64,000 nt of DNA from Streptomyces sp. PsTaAH-137 (GTDB lineage Bacteria; Actinomycetota; Actinomycetes; Streptomycetales; Streptomycetaceae), in assembly GCF_003259365.1 (NCBI RefSeq), contig NZ_QLLY01000009.1:187259-251258 (forward strand), written 5' to 3'. Each line of letters opens with the position of its first letter. Within the stretch, counting starts at the first letter, position 1. The position numbers were made by a program, and so were the translations under genes. This document shows positions 33,002-39,122 of the stretch, piece by piece. The notes under the pieces were generated by a model, which was given only the letters and a program-made list of their open reading frames with translations, was not told the origin of the DNA and made no database searches.

Positions 33002-33652
33002 TCAGTCCTTCGGCCGTCGCCCGGGTGCGGAGGCGCCGTCGGGCAGCCACTCGGAGTGCTTCTCCCGAGCCCAGCGCACCGGGACGGAGCCGGTCCGCAT
33101 GCCGAGCCGTGCCTCCGGATCCTCGTACGCCTTGCGCATGTGCGCTACGAGGACGAACGTGATGCCCCAGGCGAGACAGTCGTGCACGAAGATCGCGCTG
33201 GTGCGGGAGATCGCCGGAAACAGCCCGCCGAACCACATCAGGAGTCCGGTGAACAGCATCAGCAGCACGGCTCCCGCGATCCAGCCGGCGTAGAGCTTCT
33301 GACCGGCGTTGAACTTGCCCGCAGGCCGCACCGCCGGCGCGGTCAGACGTCTGCGGGCCGCGCGCAGCCACTGCCGGTCGTAGGGCGCGAAGCGGTTCAG
33401 CCGGCGCAGGTCCGCGCGGAACGCGGGAGACAGCAGGCCGAGCAGGAACGGCGCGGGCAGCAGGATCCCGGACCACTCGTGAACCGTGACCATCAGGTGG
33501 CGCCGGCCCACGAGCTGGGCGAGCGGGCCGAGGTAGAGGCAGGCCGCGGTCAGCAGGCACAGCAGCATCAGGGCGCCGGTCGCGCGGTGGACGAGGCGCT
33601 CGGCCCGGGTGAAGCGGCGGACCAGGCCGCCGGTGTCAGGCAGCGGTGTCAT
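33002..33652 (-). CDS. Cytochrome b561-type membrane subunit
   Basis: 216 residues with four hydrophobic segments. Likely haem-ligand histidines are in AERLVHRATGALM, MVTVHEWSG, and IFVHDCLAWGITFVLVAHMRKAY, the pattern of formate-dehydrogenase-gamma/cytochrome b561 proteins. Its start overlaps the molybdoenzyme stop by 17 bp, so the pair is coupled. It would pass electrons between the quinone pool and the exported molybdoenzyme, much like YedZ/MsrQ for YedY/MsrP but from a different family. Confidence 0.87.
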   Translation of the reverse strand: MTPLPDTGGLVRRFTRAERLVHRATGALMLLCLLTAACLYLGPLAQLVGRRHLMVTVHEWSGILLPAPFLLGLLSPAFRADLRRLNRFAPYDRQWLRAARRRLTAPAVRPAGKFNAGQKLYAGWIAGAVLLMLFTGLLMWFGGLFPAISRTSAIFVHDCLAWGITFVLVAHMRKAYEDPEARLGMRTGSVPVRWAREKHSEWLPDGASAPGRRPKD

Positions 33653-34364
33653 CGGACCGCCTGTTCTCTCCGTCGAGCCAGCCGTCGATGTCGTAGCCGC
33701 GCTCCTCCCAGTACCCCGGTACGACCTCGTCGGTGACGGAGATGCCGGACAGCCACTTCGCGGACTTGTAGAAGTACATGGGCGCCGCGTAGAGCCGGAC
33801 CGGTCCGCCGTGCTCGTGGGTGAGGGGCTTGTCCTGCATCGAGAGCGCCACCATCACATCGGGACGGCGCGCCTGCTCCAGGGTGAGGTTCTCGCTGTAG
33901 GCGCCGTCGAAGCAGGTGAAGCGGACGGCCCTGCCCTCGGGGTGGACCCCGGCAATGTCGAGCAGATCGGCCAGCCTGACTCCCTCGAAGGGGGTGTTCG
34001 CCACGCGCCAGCCGTCCGTGCACACCACGTCGTGGACCACGCGCGTCTGCCGCATGGCGCGCAGTTGCGGCAGGGTGAAGGTCATGGGTCTGTCGACGAG
34101 TCCGCCGATGCGCAGCGCGTAGGTGTGAGCGTCCTTGCGTGGCACCGACCCCACGATGCTGTAGTAGCGGAAGCCGCCGGGGTTGGGCAGGAGGCCGGTG
34201 ACTCCGGTCGGGTCGGCCTGCGAGGCGGCGCCCAGCACGCTCTCCCAACCGCGTTGCAGATAGGGGGCGGTGGCGAGTCCGGCCGCCCCCGCCGCGAGCG
34301 TGGCGAGCATGGCCCGCCGGCCCACGGGCGGCCCGCTCTCGGTGTCCTTGCGCTGGTCTGCCAT
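33636..34364 (-). CDS. Tat-exported sulfite-oxidase-family molybdopterin oxidoreductase
   Basis: 242 residues from ATG at 34364 (a GTG nine bases upstream is an alternative). The twin-arginine signal is VGRRAMLATLAAGAAGLATA. The SUOX fold is shown by IGGLVDRPMTFTLPQL and the Mo-ligand Cys in VVHDVVCTDGWRVANTPFEGV. Forms an operon with the downstream cytochrome b gene. Substrate unknown; sulfoxide reduction is possible by analogy with MsrP. Confidence 0.88.
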   Translation of the reverse strand: MADQRKDTESGPPVGRRAMLATLAAGAAGLATAPYLQRGWESVLGAASQADPTGVTGLLPNPGGFRYYSIVGSVPRKDAHTYALRIGGLVDRPMTFTLPQLRAMRQTRVVHDVVCTDGWRVANTPFEGVRLADLLDIAGVHPEGRAVRFTCFDGAYSENLTLEQARRPDVMVALSMQDKPLTHEHGGPVRLYAAPMYFYKSAKWLSGISVTDEVVPGYWEERGYDIDGWLDGENRRSDDTAA

Positions 34365-34667
34365 GTCTGTCACGTCCTGTCGCCGTGCTGAAGGGGCGGT
34401 CGGCTCAGCGATGTCATGAGCGGCCGGTTCACACGTCGAGCCGACGACCAGTAAGGTCGTCACCGCTCTGTGCGGTTACGATCCTTGCACGGGTGCGGCT
34501 CACCGGTCAATGCGGTGATGAATGTCGCCGGGGATCCGTGGTGCGGTGCTGTGGCCGCCTCTGCGCGGCACGCTCGCGGCGCCCCCGCCCGCCCGGGGTG
34601 CGGGCATGCCGGATCACGGTGACGGGCGAGGCTTGCATTCTCGCCGGTCACTGGTCAGTATGGTTAC
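34365..34667. other. Divergent intergenic region (about 300 bp)
   Basis: Between the molybdoenzyme and CGNR genes. It holds an inverted repeat GACGACC-AGTAA-GGTCGTC (34443-34461) about 80 bp upstream of the molybdoenzyme start, and TTGCAT (34633-34638) with TATGGT (34659-34664) near the CGNR start, although that 20-bp spacing is long for a promoter. No further ORF is supported. Confidence 0.4.
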
Positions 34668-35216
34668 GTGAATCATGCCTTTCCTTGTGGGACGCTCCCC
34701 CTCGACTTCGTCGGCACGCTGCGCGCGAGGCGCAACGACCTGCCGATGGAGAAGCTCGCCACCCCCGAGCTGCTCGACGACTGGTTCGTGGAGTCCGGCA
34801 TGCTCGATCTGGCTCCCGGTGCGAGCGAGGTGGACCTCACCCTCGCCGTCGACCTGCGCGAGTCGATCTACTCGCTGGTCGCCGCCCGGCTGCACGACGA
34901 GCCGCTGCCCGCGGATGCCGTGGCCGAACTGAATCTGCAGGCGTCGGGGATGCCCGTGACCCTTCGGCTCGGCCCCGACGGTGCGACCCGCACCGGCTCG
35001 GTCGCCCAGGGCCTCGCGGCCCTCGCCCGGGAGGCCGTGGAGATCCTCGGGGGAGACGACGGAGCGCTGCTGCGCGAGTGCGCCCGCCCCGAGTGCACCC
35101 AGGTCTACCTCGACCGGTCGCGGGGACATAGGCGCGAGTGGTGCGCCATGCGGACCTGTGGCAACCGCGTCAAGGCCGCCGCCTACCGGGCCCGCCAGCA
35201 CACCACCCAGGGCTGA
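34668..35216 (+). CDS. CGNR zinc-finger (ABATE domain) protein
   Basis: 182 residues from a GTG. The N-terminal ABATE-like part begins FPCGTLPLDFVGTLRARR. The C-terminal CGNR zinc finger has cysteines in ECARPECTQVYLDRSR and EWCAMRTCGNRVKAAAYR. These are stress-linked putative transcription regulators widespread in actinobacteria. Monocistronic. GGTTACGTG at the start leaves no room for a ribosome site, so the mRNA may be leaderless. Confidence 0.9.
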   Translation: MNHAFPCGTLPLDFVGTLRARRNDLPMEKLATPELLDDWFVESGMLDLAPGASEVDLTLAVDLRESIYSLVAARLHDEPLPADAVAELNLQASGMPVTLRLGPDGATRTGSVAQGLAALAREAVEILGGDDGALLRECARPECTQVYLDRSRGHRREWCAMRTCGNRVKAAAYRARQHTTQG

Positions 35217-35234
35217 ACCGGCGGGCCGGTACGG

Positions 35235-35740
35235 TCAGCTGTCGCGCGGAAGGTCCTTGAGGTCGCCCGGCGTCGCGCCGGGCGGGCCGAGGATGACGTC
35301 CCCGAGCTCCTCGGTGATCGCCTGGAACAGCCCCATGTCCCATTCCGTCTCCGGAGTGGCCAGGTGGGCGGGCGTCCCCGCGCGCCGGATCAGCTCGGTG
35401 AAGCGGGCGGGCGAGCTGACCGTCAGGCCCGCGCACCGTCCTCGCCGGCCTTGATGGTGTGCGGGGTGTTCATGGGCACCCGGTAGAAGTCGCCGGAACG
35501 CAGTGTGTACGTGTCCGGGCCCGCCCATACGGTCAGCGTGCCCTCGACTATCCACAGGCGCTCCTCGTAACCGGTGTGCAGGTGCAGCGGCGTGCCCGAA
35601 CCCGGCGGGAGGGAGACATCCGCGAGGTCGTGACGGCCGTCCGTCTCCTGCGCCGTCGTGAGGACGGACATCCGCAGGTGCTGCCCCAGGACGAACCGGC
35701 GGTCCTGAGGGACGGGCGGTGGGGAGGGGAAGTTGCTCAT
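35235..35740 (-). pseudogene. Cupin-domain protein with apparent 1-base deletion
   Basis: From ATG at 35740 the frame reads a cupin barrel (PPGSGTPLHLHTGYEERLWIVEGTLTVWAG, DFYRVPMNTPHTIKAGEDGARA) and then hits TGA at 35423. In another frame the sequence continues as plausible protein (TVSSPARFTELIRRAGT, ELGDVILGPPGATPGDL) to a stop at 35235. Adding one C to the CC run before the stop restores a single frame (ARALTVSS). Family members as I know them carry this kind of C-terminal extension. It is either a real frameshift or a sequencing error. Confidence 0.7.
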
Positions 35741-35825
35741 GGTGTGCGGCTCCTGGCTCAATCGGACACTGAGCGGGTCTTCGTTCGACGACGTGAGCAT
35801 ATACGCCGACGCGCGTCAGGTGTGC

Positions 35826-35831
35826 ACATGT
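35826..35831. promoter_or_regulatory. ACATGT with GTGTGTCACGTGTG cluster upstream of cupin gene
   Basis: GTGTGCACATGTCC (35822-35833) is followed by overlapping GTGTG/CACGTG motifs to about 35858, running into the end of the LuxR gene. It belongs to the recurring palindrome series. Confidence 0.35.
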
Positions 35832-35848
35832 CCGAGCGTGTTCGTGTG

Positions 35849-36106
35849 TCACGTGTGTGAGCGGGTGTGAGCGTCCAGCCCGTCCAGGGCGTCGCGTACC
35901 GCTGCGCGCGTGGTGACACCCAGCTTCGGGAAGATCCGGTACAGCTGCGTGCTCACGGTTCTTCGGGGCAGGCCCGACAGCGCGCCGATCTCCTCCACCG
36001 TCAGGCCGGCCGCGGCCAGTTCGGCGATCTGCCGCTCCTGTCGAGTGAGGAGGCAGGGAGTGCGCGTGACGCGGGCCCGGCCGGTCAGCGTCGTCGTGGA
36101 AGACAT
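35849..36106 (-). CDS. Stand-alone LuxR-type DNA-binding protein
   Basis: 85 residues, with AAGGAG upstream of the ATG. It consists almost only of a LuxR helix-turn-helix: LTRQERQIAELAAAGLTVEEIGALSGLPRRTVSTQLYRIFPKLGVTTRAAVRDAL. The closest visible relatives are the C-terminal domains of the LAL proteins in this window, sharing (L/I)YRIFPKLGV. It has no sensor domain, so it may be a degraded LAL, a free dimerising competitor of LAL binding, or a small regulator in its own right. Confidence 0.85.
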   Translation of the reverse strand: MSSTTTLTGRARVTRTPCLLTRQERQIAELAAAGLTVEEIGALSGLPRRTVSTQLYRIFPKLGVTTRAAVRDALDGLDAHTRSHT

Positions 36107-36196
36107 GCTCGCTCCTTGTCCTGCGGTTCAGCCCGGTTCGGTGGCATGTCCCATGGTGGTGGGGGCGTGAGCCCGAGGCGATGGAGCCGCCCCGAT

Positions 36197-36213
36197 GTTC
36201 CCGGCCCGGGAAC
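36197..36213. promoter_or_regulatory. 17-bp palindrome upstream of the stand-alone LuxR gene
   Basis: GTTCCCGGCCCGGGAAC is perfect around a single central C. It lies about 90 bp upstream of the LuxR-type start in the region shared with the divergent NB-ARC gene. Candidate operator. Confidence 0.4.
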
Positions 36214-36261
36214 CGTGGGGCTGCCCCTACAGAGCCTCGTGGTCGAACGCTCCGAACCGTT

Positions 36262-36271
36262 CACACGTGTG
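36262..36271. promoter_or_regulatory. Palindrome CACACGTGTG
   Basis: Perfect 10-bp palindrome in the divergent region upstream of the XRE/NB-ARC gene. A related ACATGT lies at 36346-36351. Confidence 0.4.
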
Positions 36272-36402
36272 CCTCGCTCCGGCCGGCATGTGAGATGGTC
36301 CGGTGAACGATCGATCCAGAACTGCTAGGTTGGCGGGACTTGGAGACATGTGCGGAGGTATCCGGTGGGCGCTCCGCCGCGCCGCCGGCCCGCGAGGTGG
36401 GT

Positions 36403-37671
36403 ATGGACAACATGATGTTCGGCCGGCTGCTGCGCGCGGCGCGACAGCGCTCGCTGATGACGATGGAGGGCCTCGCCGAAGCATCGGGTGTGAGCGGCCG
36501 CGCCATCAGCGACATGGAGCGCGGCCAGAGCCTGCCGCGCCCGTCGACCCTGAGCGTACTGATGGACGCGCTCGCTCTGGACGACGAGGAGCGCCGCCGC
36601 CTGACCCGGGCGGCCACCCGGCGCACGACCCGGACCGTGGCCGTCCCGCGCCAACTGCCGCCCGACCTCATGGTGTTCCGTGGCAGAACGACGGCACTCG
36701 CCGAGATCCACCGGTGCGCCGAACCGGTCCGGGCTCCGGGCGGGCACACCGTCATCGCCGCGATCGCGGGCATGGCGGGCATCGGCAAGACCACCCTCGC
36801 CGTGCACTGGGCCCACCAGGTCGCGGACCGCTTCCCGGACGGTCAGCTCTACGCGGACTGCCGCGGCTTCGACACCACCGGAAGCCCCCTCGACCCGGGC
36901 GAGGCACTCGGCGGCTTTCTGCACGCGCTCGGAGTGCCGAACGGCGACATACCCGCCACCACCGAGCAGCGCGGCATCCTGTTCCGGGAGCGGACCGCGT
37001 CCCGGCAACTGATCGTCGTACTCGACAACGTGCGGGACTCCGCACAGGTCAGACCGCTCCTGCCCGGTTCCGCGGAGTCACTCACCCTCGTCACCTCACG
37101 CAACCAGCTGTCCGGCCTCGCCGCGGTCGAAGGCGCCTCGGTGCTCACTCTGGACGTGTGGACACCGGACGAGGCCTGCGCCGCCCTCGCCGCGCGGATC
37201 GGTGAACGGCGCTGCCGCGCGGAACCCGAGGCCGCCGCCGAACTCGTCGCGTTGTGCGGCCGACTGCCGCTGGCCGTCGCCGTGATCGGCGCGCAGCTCG
37301 GCGCCACACCCCGGCTTCCCCTGCGTCTCGCGGTCGCCGAACTGCGCGCCACCCGGCCGCGACTGGACGGCCTGACCACCGACGACCAGCGCGTGGACGT
37401 CCGGGCCGCCTTCGCCTGCTCGTACCGGACACTCGACGAGGCGACCGCCCGGTTCTTCCGGCGCCTGGCGCTGCACCCCGGGCCCGTCGTGTCCATGGAG
37501 GCCGCCGCCGCACTCGCCGCCGTGGAGCTGCCGCAGGCACGACGCCGGCTGCGCGCGCTCACCGCGGCCGGCCTGATCTCACGGGACGCCGACGGGCACC
37601 ACGTCCTCCACGATCTGGTCCGCGCCTACGGCAGCGAACTGGCCGATCAGGCCGGCGGTGTCGCCGAGTGA
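36403..37671 (+). CDS. XRE helix-turn-helix / NB-ARC ATPase regulator
   Basis: 422 residues from ATG at 36403 (GAGGTGG upstream; a TTG at 36340 in frame is less likely). An N-terminal XRE domain (FGRLLRAARQRSLMTMEGLAEASGVSGRAISDMERG, about 5-40) is followed by an NB-ARC domain with Walker A GMAGIGKTT and kinase-2 LIVVLDNVRD, then CGRLPLAVAVIGAQL. It resembles AfsR-type STAND regulators but has an XRE head instead of a SARP head and ends without a TPR region. Next to LAL genes and palindromic promoters. Confidence 0.9.
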   Translation: MDNMMFGRLLRAARQRSLMTMEGLAEASGVSGRAISDMERGQSLPRPSTLSVLMDALALDDEERRRLTRAATRRTTRTVAVPRQLPPDLMVFRGRTTALAEIHRCAEPVRAPGGHTVIAAIAGMAGIGKTTLAVHWAHQVADRFPDGQLYADCRGFDTTGSPLDPGEALGGFLHALGVPNGDIPATTEQRGILFRERTASRQLIVVLDNVRDSAQVRPLLPGSAESLTLVTSRNQLSGLAAVEGASVLTLDVWTPDEACAALAARIGERRCRAEPEAAAELVALCGRLPLAVAVIGAQLGATPRLPLRLAVAELRATRPRLDGLTTDDQRVDVRAAFACSYRTLDEATARFFRRLALHPGPVVSMEAAAALAAVELPQARRRLRALTAAGLISRDADGHHVLHDLVRAYGSELADQAGGVAE

Positions 37672-37706
37672 CCCCATCGACTTCGGTGCCGGTCCCGGAC
37701 CCGGGC

Positions 37707-38282
37707 TCACTCCAGGACACGCAGCGCCCCGGACACCGCCGACTCCAGAAAGTCCCGGTCGGCCCGCGCGTTGCCCATCACGTGCAGCCCCTGCGCGAAG
37801 GTGGTCAGGAAGCGGGCCAGCTCCGCCGGATCGTGCGCGGCGCGCAGCTCGCCCCGCGCCCGCGCGCGCCGCAGAGCCTCGGCGAGCAGGTGTTCCACGG
37901 CGGTCATGGCCGCCCGCACCCGCTCCACCGTGGCCGGGTGCCCCGCGCGTTCCGTGGCGGCGTTGACCAGCAGACAGCCCAGCTCCGGGTCCGCGAGGTC
38001 CGACGCGGCCAGAGCGAGCAACAACTCCCGCACGGTGGCGCGGATGTCGGCGTCGGCCCGTAAGTGCTCCGCGAGATGCCCGACCAGTCCGGCACAGTAG
38101 TGGTCGAGGGCACGCGCGTAGAGCCCCTCCTTGGAGCCGAACGCCGCGTAGAGACTGCCGCTGCCGATGTGCAGGCGCGCCGTCAGCTGCGGCATGGGCG
38201 TGGCATGGTAGCCCTGCCGGCGGAAGAGACCCATCGCCCGCTCCACTGCCAGGCCGGTGTCGAATCCGCGGGGGCGGGCCAT
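37707..38282 (-). CDS. TetR family transcriptional regulator
   Basis: 191 residues from ATG at 38282. The DNA-binding part is VERAMGLFRRQGYHATPMPQLTARLHIGSGSLYAAFGSKEGLYARALDHYC. C-terminal YxiF/TetR_C-like helices include CLLVNAATERAGHPATVERV, the pattern of AcuR/NemR-type regulators of reactive electrophile genes. No obvious adjacent target. Convergent with the NB-ARC gene. Confidence 0.9.
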   Translation of the reverse strand: MARPRGFDTGLAVERAMGLFRRQGYHATPMPQLTARLHIGSGSLYAAFGSKEGLYARALDHYCAGLVGHLAEHLRADADIRATVRELLLALAASDLADPELGCLLVNAATERAGHPATVERVRAAMTAVEHLLAEALRRARARGELRAAHDPAELARFLTTFAQGLHVMGNARADRDFLESAVSGALRVLE

Positions 38283-38540
38283 GTGTGTCCTCTTCGTCCA
38301 GGTGTCACGCGCACACCGAACGGTCCCAGACAGTCCGGCGCTCGGCATGAGTCGATCGACTGCATGTCTGCGCACACTCCCGTGCAGGCTCTTAATTTAA
38401 CCCGTGAAGTAATCGGTGGGGCTGTACTTCCGGGCTTCCGGGTCGGCATGGTGGAGCCCGCACACTTGCTCAGTCGCCCGCCCGGCCCGCGATCCGCGGC
38501 AGGCACCGAGGGCATCGACGGAAACGGTCCGAGGACACAC

Positions 38541-38957
38541 ATGCACCTGCATCTGAAGTATCCGCTGGAACCGGGCAGCGCACCTCGGCATGCGGCCGCC
38601 GTCGTCGAGGCCGCCCTGGACATCAGCGGCGCCGAGCTGGACTACAGCGCCGGCAGTATCGACCTCGTCGAGGACATCGTCGACAGCTTCCGCAGCGACG
38701 GAGCGACCTGCGACGAGATGGCCGAGTCCCTCGCCGAGTTCGGCTGTTACGTCGGCGAGATCCTGGTCCGGCACGCGGGCGGTGCCTGGCGCCACGCACC
38801 CGCCGGCCATCACCCGGTCCCGCTCGTCGTGGAACTGCCCGGGCCTCGCCTGTGCCACCCCGTCGACTGGGTCTTCCAGCGGCTAGAGCACGGGCCCGAC
38901 GTCAGTATCAGCGCGCTGTACGCGACGGCCGTCCACGACGGAGCGCCCGACGCATGA
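38541..38957 (+). CDS. Hypothetical protein (small, acidic)
   Basis: 138 residues from ATG at 38541, with GAGGA 6 bp upstream. Soluble and acidic, with a family-like stretch DLVEDIVDSFRSDGATCDEMAESLAEFGCYVGEILVRHAGGAWRH also seen in uncharacterised Streptomyces proteins of this size as far as I recall. There is no catalytic motif or membrane segment. It lies upstream of LAL2 but is separated from it by the 18-bp palindrome and a likely promoter. Confidence 0.75.
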   Translation: MHLHLKYPLEPGSAPRHAAAVVEAALDISGAELDYSAGSIDLVEDIVDSFRSDGATCDEMAESLAEFGCYVGEILVRHAGGAWRHAPAGHHPVPLVVELPGPRLCHPVDWVFQRLEHGPDVSISALYATAVHDGAPDA

Positions 38958-38959
38958 CC

Positions 38960-38977
38960 TCAGGTGTGCACACCTGA
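38960..38977. promoter_or_regulatory. Perfect 18-bp palindrome before LAL2
   Basis: TCAGGTGTGCACACCTGA is its own reverse complement and starts 3 bp after the previous stop. TAGGAT (38982-38987) follows, so the palindrome would cover the -35/spacer region of a promoter for LAL2. Its GTGTGCACAC centre relates to other motifs in the region. Confidence 0.55.
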
Positions 38978-39122
38978 CTGATAGGATCCCAGCGGATCGG
39001 GGAGCCGTCGCAGCACCACGTGTCACACCGGCCGAGAGCACGCGGCACACCACACTTTCTTCAGCACACCTGATGACACACTTGTGGCTCCCTGGGGGAG
39101 CGCCGGGGCAGGGGAGGACGCC

